A stretch of DNA of 64,000 nt from assembly GCF_010093595.1 (NCBI RefSeq), contig NW_022985462.1, forward strand, positions 498,534 through 562,533. Direction: 5' to 3'. This DNA comes from Mytilinidion resinicola. Lineage: Eukaryota > Ascomycota > Dothideomycetes > Mytilinidiales > Mytilinidiaceae. The notes beneath the pieces were generated by a model. The model ran no database searches, was not told the origin of the DNA, and worked only from the letters and a program-made list of their open reading frames with translations. Shown here piece after piece: positions 44,020 through 54,896 of this stretch. The first letter of the stretch is position 1. Every line of letters begins with the position of its first letter. Position numbers and translations under genes: made by a program.

Positions 44020-45696
44020 GGACTGAGGCTTTTGGGAGAGATCTGGTAAGGGTAGATTCGAGAACAAGAGGCTCAGCATAGGCGTTGTCATGAGGTTCAC
44101 GAACTTGCATTCAAGGCGCGATTTAGGGGTAGCATGTTGCGGTATATACATATGCAATAGAAGAATATATTCTTTTGCCGTGGAACACGCCCACTTTGCC
44201 ATTCTCACAGACAGTTCATTGTGCCGATCTCTCGATTCATAAAGAGAGACTTTTTACGAGTTCGATCCGTATCTGAAGTATCAATGCATTTGGCGTTACA
44301 TGCAGTAGTGCGCCGTGGTGTATGGCGAGGCAGACCGAGACCAGCGCCAGCTCAGCCTTACACTATTTACGCATTTCCATTTAGTGGTCCATGAACCAAT
44401 CCCTTACGCTGTGACTACGATGGGATTCTATCGACCTGCTGAATACCGACAGACCGAGCTATAAAGGTCGTGTTTTAGATGACAGCGGTGAGCTCAGCCT
44501 TACACATGCTTTGAGCGCCTTGCAGCAATCGGGCGCTTTAGCGGTGGGTCTTCAGCTGGACAGGGGGGTGTCTGAGCCGGGATCCTCAATCACCGAGGGA
44601 CGGAACGTTTGGTGTTTCACTGGCGTGTGGCTAGGCGGTGGTGAGTGGTGGTTGCTGGGTGCGCGCCGTGGAATGTATGGACGGGGTGTCTGGACCCGAA
44701 TTGACAGGTGGGTGTTGATATCACACATACCTCATCGCTATGTATGAAACTCCTCGATCTTTAAATCGACAAAAAGCAAGCAGGCACACAGGTACGCCCC
44801 AGCACCCCCAGGCCCAGATATCAGGTTTCTGCACAATTACGCAAGGCAAGGCGCTGACAACCACAGACCGACTCTTGCCAAGTCCCCTGCCTCAAACTCC
44901 CCCAATCCTATTCCGAATTCAAGTTCTATTTACATCTTATTCCCGTATGCAAAATGACACCCTCGGAACACTGTCCCCGTGAATTAATCCCTCACCCCCT
45001 GCCCTGCTCACGGTGCAAGGGTGGCTGTCTTGCTACCCGCCCTGCCGCGTCATCAACACCCCCAGCCCGCCAGTCAAAGCTTGAGCGGGCTTAGCAAAGC
45101 TTGGATCGCGCGCCCCGCCAATCAGAAGCGCCGACGCAAAGCTTATCTGGGCTTGCGCAGGCTTGATTGGGGCGTGTGGGCCCCGGGACCGTTTGCAAGT
45201 GACACGGTCTGACGGGCTGCAAGCTGCCTTTGCCCGTTCCCGTATCCAGGCAGTGGGCGAATTGGAGGTATCGATTGGGTCTGATGCGGTGACGGGGAGT
45301 GGGGAGAGGGAAGGTGCTGGCGGGATGGGGCTGGCTGGCTACGTGGCTCACTGGTTGGGTGTGTGGCCCCGGCTGAGTAGGGATGCGTAATGGGTGGCAC
45401 ATGGCAGGAGGGGCTGAGGAGCTGGGCTGGGGGATCGGGGGGGGAGGAGTAGATAAAGGGTTGCTGGCCTCTTGCTGGGGCAGGTTTCTACTTGACATAC
45501 ATACACGACTTCTCCATCAATCGACTACACCACTTCAAAGCACAGCTGAAAGCTACTACTACCACTTCACCAACACACCGTACGTCTCACTGCTCTCTCC
45601 CTTTCTCTCTTCCTCTTCTGTAGGCGAGTTAGAGTTGATAAGAGAATAACTGAAGCTGACCACCCCCTCCCAGACACCCAACCCACACCCACCACA
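44020..45696. promoter_or_regulatory. Long intergenic region and promoter of the metallothionein-like gene
   Basis: About 1.7 kb without a supported gene. The 15-mer agctcagccttacac occurs at 44349-44363 and 44491-44505. The proximal part has three CAAAGCTT motifs (45075-45082, 45095-45102, 45137-45144) and CCAAT boxes in opposite orientations (45118-45122 and, as ATTGG, 45166-45170). A probable 5'-UTR intron runs from gtacgt near 45580 to cccag near 45672. Confidence 0.55.
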
Positions 45697-45807
45697 ATGC
45701 CTGGCTCCGTCTCCTCCATCGTCAAGCCCAAGCCGATCAAGACCTCGTGCGGCGAGAGCTGCGACTGCTGCGGCTGCGACGAGAGCTGCTGGTGCGTCGT
45801 CATGTAA
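45697..45807 (+). CDS. Metallothionein-like 36-residue Cys-rich peptide
   Basis: A short single-exon gene. The 36-residue product starts MPGSVSSIVKPKPIKTS and then has seven cysteines in 16 residues: CGESCDCCGCDESCWC. CxC and CC pairs at this density are typical of metal-thiolate proteins; the Cu-metallothionein of Neurospora has seven Cys in a similarly tiny protein. The start has a good context (accacaATGC) and a CT-rich leader with a likely intron. Metal binding is inferred from Cys spacing. A secreted effector is unlikely because no signal peptide is present. Confidence 0.7.
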   Translation: MPGSVSSIVKPKPIKTSCGESCDCCGCDESCWCVVM

Positions 45808-46354
45808 ACCGCCCCACGCCCAAACCTACCACCAACAAACACATCACATCGACCCGAGTCCCACTTTTTCTTTCTCCGACAACGACATCGACATCAACAT
45901 CGGCCTTGAGATGGAGTTTTCATGAAGGGATTGGGGGATGGGGGAGATACCGGGGTTGAGCTTGCTTGAACTTTATATGAAGGGGCGGCGATGCGGATAT
46001 CCAAGTCAGAACTGATCAATTGAACCGATTTTGATCAGTGTGTGTGCTGCGTGCTTTGGTGATGAGTTTTGTGATCATCGTTTTCGTTAAGGTGTAGTTC
46101 TTTCAGGGCTTCAAAGAAATTGAATCGAATCGACTTAAACTTGGTGCCTTGTTGATGATATCTAGGATGTAACTCGCTGAACTGATTCCTTAATTTTCCA
46201 CTTAGACGCCTTGCTGGTGTTCTTATACCAACACCTCCCGAACATCCCCAATCCCATAACGCCAAAACGCTCAAATGCTCCCAGCGCCACAGAGATGCAC
46301 ATACGAAGGAAAAGAAAAGAAAAAAAAAACAAAATACGCTACTGAGATAGATCC
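45808..46354. other. Intergenic region
   Basis: 3' flank of the metallothionein-like gene and, convergently, of the membrane protein. An A-rich run lies near 46310-46330. No gene seen. Confidence 0.5.
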
Positions 46355-47271
46355 TCAACGCCTTCCCCCATACCCACTCCCACCACTAGCCCCCGCCCCC
46401 CCATCCCCATACAACTCCGCCGCCGGCTGCCCCACGGCCTGCCCATCCACCTCCACCGGCGCCGGCGGCACCGGCTGGTACGTCCCCGCATACACCGGCG
46501 GCTTGTACGCCCCGGTGTACGCCGTATCGCCCGCCTCGATGCGCGCGGGGCCGCTATCCGCCTCATACCGCGGCGGATTCGCAGCGCTCGCGTTGCGGCG
46601 GTAGCGGAGCAGGAACCACGCGCCGAGCGCGAAGAGCGCGATGAGCGCGACGCCGCCGACTGCGATGCCGGCGATGGCGCCGGCGGAGAGGGTCGAGCTG
46701 CTGGAGGCGGAGGAGGAGGCGGTGGTTGAGGCGGACGCGGAGGCCGAGGAGGTCGAGGTGGCGGAGTGGGAGGAGGCCGAGGAGACGGAGGAGGAGAGGG
46801 GCTTTGTCGAGGGGATGAGGTTGAAGCCGCGCGAGGGGGACTCGTTCTGGATGTCGCTGTAGAGCGGGGGGCTGGTGTGGGGCTTGAGGCGGAAGACGTA
46901 GCGCGGCGTGTGCTGCAGGGTGGCGTCGGAGAGGTTGGCGGTCCATTTGAGCTCGCCGTCGGTTTTGAAATCGATGTTTGCTGGGGAGGGTTAGTATCAG
47001 GGAACGGGACTGAGTGGGGCTTTTAGGCAAACGTACATTCGAGTAGCTGGGAGAAGGAGGATTCGTCGAACCATGTTATCCACAGGTCCGCGACTGTGAG
47101 AGGGTTGCCCACGCCTTTCCATGTCTTGTTCCACTTGATGTCGATGACGTCTCCGTTGGAGAAGGTTTGCGAAAAGTCGTCTTGGGTTCCGTCGGGGTTG
47201 AGGAACTGGAGCTGGCCTAGACAGGCTCCTACGATTGATGCGAGGACCAGGAGGGAAGAAAGTGCGCGCAT
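46355..47271 (-). CDS. Type I membrane protein with Ser-rich stalk
   Basis: Exons 47037-47271 and 46355-46980 give 286 residues. Signal peptide MRALSSLLVLASIVGACLG, then an extracellular domain with WNKTW and DLWITWFDE. A Ser/Thr/Ala-rich stalk (about 130-170) is followed by one membrane span, AGAIAGIAVGGVALIALFAL, a RYRR stop-transfer and a Pro/Gly/Tyr-rich cytoplasmic tail. The start at 47271 was chosen because the in-frame upstream ATG (47328) would mask the signal peptide. The layout is that of fungal wall-stress-sensor-like proteins, but no WSC domain is present. Function unknown. The sequence is C-ending before and G-ending after about the membrane span. Confidence 0.8.
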
Positions 47272-48842
47272 CGTGAAGGTTTTCTTGTGCTGAATGTGAT
47301 TATGTGGAATAAATAGTCTATCATCCACTTATATTCTTCCCAAAACGACAGAAAGGGTATCAATATGTAACAGAACGAGAGCCTGGTTACCGGAAATCGA
47401 AGACAGAAAAGTTGAATGAACGAAGAACAGCTGGGATGACAAGGCAGATTCTCTGTGGTTATGCCTGATCTCTTCCACTCCTGTTAGGCCCGTCCTAGCC
47501 TCGAAGGATCAACATCCTACTCCGTAGGCAGACCTTGCTTATGCCTCCGCCTACCTCGAGAACCCAATTATAAGTGCTGGGTGGCTGGTACATGAGGCTC
47601 CGCCTCGGTCTCATGGTACTCCGTCGGTATTAGAGAGATCGCCGAACATTTTAGCCGCCCCCATGTGGCAACTTTGATCCCTCTTGACGGTTAAGCTTAT
47701 TTCTGCATAATTGGATGGGACTTGCTGCATTGCCTTCGCCGTCGGCAAGATTTACTCTCTGCCATGCTCACTATCTCCATGTCGTTGGTCTGGAGAGGCC
47801 GTAAATTTCTGAGATCCTTCATCGGCAGATCGTACGCTAGATGCGATGAAGTTAGCAATGTGATATTAATAACACTGGGCTGGGGGCCGTGGGAGGCCTG
47901 ATCTTGGTGGCTGAGCAAAGAGGCGCCCTGGATTTCGTTTTGGCGGGGATCTGGTGGGGCCTCCGTTTCATCGACGAGATCCATCACGTGAAAGGACCCC
48001 GTACCTCAGTTGGGCAAGTCTTGGCACGCTAAAATGGCCAAAACAAGTGTCGAGTCTTGTACACTCACCGCTAGGTCAACGAAATGGAAGATCCACTTCT
48101 CCAGAACTTGTTCAAAAATACTAATGGACTAGGCGAGTCACATCCTGGTTTCGGATTTGAGTTTGGAGGTGTGGTTGTTGAGCTATTCGTCGAACGGTGA
48201 TGAAACGTTGAAATTGCAGATTTTCGATCTTGCTGCAAGTATTACATAAGCCACCAAGGAAGATCACGTGAGGATCTGCAATTACCTTCCTGGCCTTATT
48301 GCAACCACACGAAGGTACTATCTCCACGTAAGCGGGACATAGATGGCGTTCCGGAGATCGGATTGTCGTCGTCACGTCAAGATCAATTCACCGAGTTTTC
48401 CGCTTCAGCACGTGACTATGGCCTCACATCGATCCACGTATACGCCAGATACGCTGAACGCCCATACAACCGCAGACCCGCGAGACATGAACTCGTGTTC
48501 CGAAGACTGGAAAACCTCACTGCCACATGATGCAATCAAGTCTATTTTGACAAACGGGAAATACTATGCTTGATCATCTACGAGCGCAATGCGAGTCTGT
48601 CTTAGATGCCCTCCCTACCATCTGCTCTACTCTTCCCATACAAAAATTCAGATCCCAGGTAACGGCCCCACAAAAACGCCAAGCAGTGCAGTACCACTAA
48701 AATCTAATGCCCATGGTATCGCAAACTCTCAACTCGCTCATAGAAACCTCCCTTCCACGCTCGACGGGAGCTTCGATGTATATCAACCGCTACATGGGTA
48801 TGTCGAACGTTGTACGACGCAAGCGATGATATATGGAGTGCG
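47272..48842. other. Intergenic region
   Basis: About 1.6 kb. CACGTG motifs lie near 48264 and 48410. An imperfect hairpin (GTACATGAG...CTCATGGTAC) lies near 47589-47620. A minus-strand frame at 48121-48375 encodes CGCNKA...CNTCSK and could be a small Cys-containing protein, but support is weak. Nothing else seen. Confidence 0.45.
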
Positions 48843-51780
48843 CTAATGCCCTCCGGCTTCTAATTCTTTGATGTATTTCACAAATGCTTTCTTGTGGACC
48901 TGCCCAGATCATTAGTAACAGACTTCCAATCGACGTCAAGGGAAACTCACCAAACCAGCATACCGCCCATCCCTCACCACACAAATATACCTCAATCCCA
49001 ACTTCACAAAGCACTCATACACCAGATCCATCGGCGAATGGATATCCAACGCCACAGGCGCCGGATCGATATACGCCGTGAAGTCCGTCGGGTCTTCCTC
49101 CGGCTCGTCTTCGTCATTGGCGTTCCAATGCACCTGCGTTGACATGAGGCAGAGGCTGTTGTCTTCGTTGTCTAGCTTGTCTAGCGCGAATTCGAGATCT
49201 GGTGCTGGAATGAGGCCGACGAGGATCTGGTCTCGGACGATAGGTAGGCCGCCGTCGAGCTCGCCGGCCATGTGTAGATATTGTTGCTTGTGCCGGAGAT
49301 CTTTCGCGGGGACGAGGGGTGATTCGGAGATGTCGATGATACGTTCTTCGCGCACTCGGGGGGTTATGTCGCCTAACTCGGTAGTGAAGACGGGGCGCAC
49401 TTTGTTGTCTAGGAACGGGTAGGAATTCATATTGGTCAACATGTCCTGTAAACGTTCAGTATTAGCGCTGGAACACCTTCAAGCGAAGACAAGCTTACAT
49501 ATATGCTCAGAGGCTCGAGTGCATCTGCGGTCCACTTGGCCACCAATATGCCTATTGAGAATGGTAAGACGTGATCCAGGCTGCCCGTGAGTTCGAAGAG
49601 AATGACGGCCAGCGTAACGGAAAGTCGCGTAACACCTGTCATCGTCGCTCCTGCGGCCACCATCGCGTATACTCCAGGGACAACACATGATTCCGGATTG
49701 TCGTCCGCTTTGCAGTCCCCGAAAAGCCCGGTATGAGAGTAGTTTAGGGCAAGATATTGAACAATATGACCAACTATTCGGCCTAGGATACCACCGACAA
49801 CCATAGATGGCACATATATTCCGGCAGGTACTTTAATGCCAAATGTGATGACTGTTAAGAGTGCTTTGATCACGAAAGCGATTGAGAGGTACCAGATAAC
49901 GGCCGGAATTTGATCTTTCGTAGGACAGAGGCCGGTGCCACTGTTCGTGAAAGTATCGCAGGGGCTAGCAAGCTCGAACATGAGCTCAGTGACCGGCATG
50001 TTTGTATATCGGTTCCAGAAACTGATGAGGCCCGTAATCAAGGCGACCAACATGACTTCTAGCATGGGCCACCGTTTGATAACCTTGAAACGCCGGAAGG
50101 TTCTGGCCCAGAGGCCGGAGGCTTTGATGAACAGAGCTCCCAAGATGCCACCTAAGACACCGAGTAGGATGAAGGCGACCATCTCGAAGAATTTCCAGTC
50201 TGTTAGATATCGGACCTCAAACAGGACGATCTTGTTTGTTCCATAAGGGTTCAAAAACTTCAGGGAAAGCGCAGCGGCCTGTTTAACAGTCAGTAGGCTT
50301 TTCTCCTTCAAGAATTTATGAGAACCTACGATACAGCAGAAGAACGTTCGGAAGAGCGTCTTTGGCGGAAAATAATAGCTGACTTCTTCTAAGCTGAACA
50401 ATACGCCACCAATTGGAGCACCGAAAGCTACGGCAACTCCGCTAGCTGCGCTCGCACTAAGGACCTCTCTGCGTTTGCCATCATTGTCTCTGTATTTGGA
50501 GAACAATCGACAGGCAATATTTCCTACACACGTAGCGATGTGAACGTACGGCCCTTCCTTTCCGAGACTGAGTCCTGATGCTACACTGAGAATTAGTCCC
50601 AGTGTCTTGATGACAAGGGTCCGAAGTCCAAGGTAGCCGTGGAGAACGAATCCGCTGAGGATAACCTTGACTTCCGCAACACCACTTCCAGCAGCGGAGT
50701 AATAGACCATAGGTGGCCGTAATTGGGATTCGCTGTATGCCTGAGCAGGGCTGAGACTCCTTTTTCTTCCCTCCTCATCCTGATCTTGATCGGGGTCTAG
50801 AATGTCTGCGGCAAGATTCTCATCGAGAGTTGAGAGAGATACGGCCGAAGGGATGACGGTCTTCGTAGTCAACGTCAACACGCAAGATGCCATAGCAAGA
50901 GCCATCACGCCGACCACAAAAGCCACAAACTGCGTCCCCTCATGGTCCAGGCCGTCCGTATGGAACACCTTTCCCCAGTGACTCCAATCTTCACATGTGC
51001 TTGCCCCTGAGCAGCAGTCTTTCTTGCTATCAAGCCATTTTGTAGTGCAGTATCCGGACTTGTAATCGAAGAGCAAGCTTTCCGTCACGTTGACTATATA
51101 CGCCAAAAAGGCAGTAATGCAGCCAATGATCGCGACTAATATCCACCCTTGTGCACCGTCAAACCAGGCAGCTATCCGTCCTCGAATGTCTTTCCTACTC
51201 CGTAAGGCCTTGACGCGGTAAGCGTCCGCTATGCTATCATGGACCCAGTCGGTGGATGTAAACTGGTCGTACCAGACACGGTCGTCCTGCCAGAAAGATA
51301 CGGTCTTATGTATACTGGTTTCTGTAGAGAGTCAGCGATTACTGCTTAGTATAGAGCCAACTACCGTGCAGTTCTGCACTCAAGTTCTGGCTTACCGAGC
51401 GCTTCCCGCCGTTCTGACCCAAGGGCATTCACTAGTCGTGTGCTGAAGGACCCGGAACGGCTATGTTGACGAAGTCTCATACTCGCGTGCCGGATGTTAG
51501 GAGGCCGCGGGGTGCCCGGCATGGAGGCTGGCATGCTGGCATAGGATCGGGAAAGGGTTTGGCTATTCCCAAGCAGGGCTGAACGCTCGTTGGGGGTGTT
51601 GCTTCGTAAGTCGAGCTCTGAGGGTCGGCTGGATCGAAAGCGTCGAGATATCGTGGGAGAGGTGGGAGTCGTGCTGCTAATAGTGTCTTGTCGCTCCAGA
51701 GGATCCCCACCCTCTCCTTCGTCGTCCTCATCGCGAGCCCTATGCCGGATACTTTGAAAGGAGGCTACGGACCTGGGCAT
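48843..51780 (-). CDS. GEF1: CLC chloride channel/transporter with CBS domains
   Basis: Voltage-gated-type chloride channel or Cl-/H+ exchanger of the fungal Gef1 group, acting in Golgi and endosomal acidification and copper/iron loading in yeast. Exons 51365-51780, 49499-51314, 48951-49445 and 48843-48899 give 927 residues. The long N-terminus is Ser/Arg-rich. Selectivity motifs are GSGVAEVK (from about 348), GKEGPYVH with the gating Glu392, FGAPIGGVLFSLEE, and VPAGIYVPSMVVGG. An inserted luminal loop has several Cys (GYCTTK, CCSGASTC). Two CBS-type segments follow from DMLTNMNSYPFL to the end. Intron 1 uses the acceptor at 51315-51316 to keep frame. Confidence 0.92.
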
Positions 51781-52430
51781 CGTGGATAGTTGGGAGCCAC
51801 CGTAAGAACTGTAGATCAGGTACCGTTAGCAGACGCAGCGGGGCGGTAGAGGGGAAAGGAATGGTGGTGGAGACGCGTCTTTAGCACCATGTTGCCTTGA
51901 TCATGTGGATTCGGGGCAGCACGGGGCTTTGTGGACTCGTGGGAAGAAGGTGGCTCATAGGTTTCAGATACCAATGAGGCATCGCCAAGAGATAGACCTA
52001 CCGGCAAACATGCTCAAGCCACCACGTTGTTCGCGACGAAAAGCAAGTACGTGGGCCGAGTGGCTGCAGAAAGGTCTAGACCAAAACTGAGATGTACAGA
52101 AAGATGTCTGGCTTTTCCAGAGATGTCTGGCTTTTCCAGAGCTCCCCGCCAAGAGCGGTGGAGGAACGGCGCTCCTGTGACCTCGGTGGGCTTACGAGGG
52201 CACGCGGGTGACTGGCGTCACTTTCGAAGCCGATTTAATGCAGGGTCCAGCTATCAAACCCGCACCGCCGTGCTCCTCTGCTAGTCCGGGTTGCTTTATT
52301 CGACTTCCCGCGGTGCAGCTAGGGCGGCTACATATGTCCCTTGCCGCAGAACCCGCCTCGACGGGAGTTCTGCTATCACTCAAATAGTGTGCCACCCGCT
52401 TCTAGCCATAACACCGCCTAGGAAAGAGCG
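51781..52430. other. Intergenic region
   Basis: Divergent promoter space between the CLC gene and the esterase. It contains the 19-base tandem repeat listed separately; no gene seen. Confidence 0.5.
52102..52139. repeat. 19-bp perfect tandem duplication
   Basis: The unit agatgtctggcttttccag occurs twice back to back (52102-52120 and 52121-52139). Confidence 0.9.
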
Positions 52431-53506
52431 ATGGTATGGTATAGAACCACAGCCGTGATATACTATTCACAACTAACATCTAACTGGCAGGGTATCCAGT
52501 ACGACCAATTCCTTCTGTTCGGCGACTCCATCACCCAGCAATCCGGGAATCAAGACCGCGGCTTTGGATTTGCTCCTGCTTTGCAAGATGGTGCGTGACT
52601 TGAAGCATCCGGTCGCGGTAGCGATCGTTGATACTTTGCATGCGGCCCGGCTAATGAAGCAGCCTACATCCGCCGTCTTGATGTCGTAAACAGAGGGCTG
52701 AGGTATGAAGGATCAACCTGAAAAAAGGCCGCACAAGGTGCTGATTCGACGGCAGCGGTTACAACACAGACCAGGCTCTGAAGGTGTTGACTTCTATCAT
52801 CCCAACTCCAGAACAGGCTCGAGTTCGGTTTCTGGTACCGTGCCAAACCGGAGCCCACCCCCAGGAGTACTAACCAAATAAACAGATGGTATTCTTTGGA
52901 GCAAACGATGCCTCCCTAGCAGAAGCTCGGAATGGCCAACATGTCCCGCTTGCTACGTACAAGGAGAACCTAGCCAAGATTGTCACCCACGAAGCCGTGA
53001 AAGTCCACAACGCAAGAATCATACTCGTAGCACCGCCGCCAGTCAATGAGCACCTGATGCTGCCTGGCGACATCGCCAGGGGAATGGAGAAATGCTCGAG
53101 GACTGCTGTTACTACAAGAACATACGCCCGGGCCGTCTGTGATCTCGGCAAAGAGCTTGATATCCCAGTGCTAGACCTGTGGACTGCTTTCATGTCTACG
53201 ACTGGCTGGAAGATCGAGGACCCTGACATTCCGGGTGGCCTGCACCTCCCGGAAAACTCCGCATTGGTAGACTTTCTCCACGATGGTGAGTCGAGCGTAG
53301 ATTAGAGGTGGGTTGAATAGCTGACATCGAAACTACTAGGTCTACATTTCAATCCGCCGGGATACCAGATCCTGTTCGATGAGCTGATGAAGCTAATCTC
53401 TGTTCATTGGCCGGATCAGATGCCAAGAGAGCTTCCATTTCTCCTGCCAATGTGGAACGATTTTGCCGCATGGGATGCATTCGAGAAGTCCTCGACGGGT
53501 GTATGA
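52431..53506 (+). CDS. IAH1: GDSL/SGNH esterase, Iah1-type
   Basis: Isoamyl acetate-hydrolysing esterase-like SGNH hydrolase, which splits short acetate esters in yeast. Exons 52431-52433, 52491-52590, 52660-52702, 52756-52834, 52886-53285 and 53340-53506 give 263 residues. Exon 1 is the ATG alone; the following 57-nt segment is a multiple of three, so reading straight through would add 19 residues, but it has a GTATGG donor and CTAAC branch sites and homologues start close to the GDSL block. Motifs: FLLFGDSITQ (block I), RGLSGYNTDQAL, VFFGANDA (block III) and DGLHFNPPGYQ with the catalytic Asp/His (block V). No signal peptide. Confidence 0.88.
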
Positions 53507-54896
53507 GTCCTGGAGATATATATTGAATGTTCGCGTTTCGGAAATTAGGGTGCTAATAGCGTGAAGCTGAAGTTTCTTTTCGTTTCTGAGTAGAGCGTAA
53601 TGCTCAGACATGAGCTGCGAGGGAGTAGAAGTCCTGTTCGCCAAGCTAAGGCCGAGATCGAAGTCCACAAGAACTGTATCTTGTGTCTTCTGCGTGTAGC
53701 CAGGCTTCTCATCCTCCGTAAGTAAAACAGCCGGAGTGAGACGGCTCTGAATAGCACATGTACCGTGTCTCGTCACAGATATCTGCACACTTCTCTCCCA
53801 CCACTTGTGGTGCCTCATAGTATTTTCAGAATTCCAGTTTAGGCGGAAGGCCTACCTTTTAGATATCTGGTAAGCTCGTTAGGCCACCCCAAGCAGTGGC
53901 AGGGGAGTGTACATAGATTGAAACTGTGATCCGTCCTTCTGGATTTCTGAAATACCATGACACTCTACAAGCGGTGGTAGAGGAGTGTGCGGATGTCTAT
54001 GACCACTTACTGTATTACGTTTCCAAGCTGATTCACCGTGATGTGCTCGTTGTTCGAACTAAGGAAGCAACGGGTGAGATTGACGACCTCAAGCAAGGGA
54101 GAGGCGACCGAGATGAAGGAACATGATGGAGATCAGTAGCGAATACCGCATAATGCAGTCTATATAATCGAATAATAGATGTAATAGATATAATATTAGC
54201 ATTTATATGTTGGTACGACCGAACGGGTGTTCTCGCCGCAGCCTTGGAAGCACGGGGTGGATCTGGAGGATCTGCAGCTAAGCCAGATCGGACTCCCTCG
54301 ATGAAGTGGATGCATCAACCTCGCTGTTTCACGTAACACTCACTCCCATGTCGTCCTCTTGATTTGACGCATGTTTCCTCTCCCAAGTCCTCTTTGAACG
54401 GAAATCCCACACGGCTTGCCCCATCAAGGATCCACACCAAACTCCTTCCGCAAACACTCCAAGACCCCTCGCTCGCCGCAATCACCGCGACCTACCATCT
54501 TCTGATTGCCGTCCTCTGTCGAGATTCCAGGCCTCTACTCGCTGAGCCTACATCCACCTGCCTTCATAGCCCCGCCAAACCGCTCACATCTCCTGCTCAA
54601 GCTCGTTCATTGCCTACGAAGACCTCCGCCACCGTGATCAAGCTCCGCAATCGACACGACCACCGCGCTCTCCCCCAGGCGCTACACCGCTCCGACCCGC
54701 ACGTTGCCCCGCTCGGCGGTCGAAACCCATAGTTTTGTTGCAAAGTTGGTGGACCACAAGTCTTGGAAGTTGTGGTAGTCGACGGCCCTGCCGTTCGCTG
54801 GGCTTCGGCGACGGTGGCGTGAAGGGCGAGGCTCGTTCGGCATTGATATTGAGGCATCAGTGGCTCCTACCCACTGAGTAATGCGTAGCTCTTGTT
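53507..54896. other. Intergenic region
   Basis: About 1.4 kb with an AT-rich stretch near 54160-54210. Several frames occur on both strands but none has splice or motif support. The last 500 bases are C-rich leader. Confidence 0.5.

Noticed and set aside
44511..44747. A Gly/Trp-rich 78-codon frame
   Set aside because: It lies in a G-rich promoter stretch with no splice or motif support.
48121..48375. A small Cys-containing minus-strand frame (CGCNKA...CNTCSK)
   Set aside because: Suggestive, but it has no leader, no family match I can name, and is bounded by CACGTG promoter motifs; left as a remark only.
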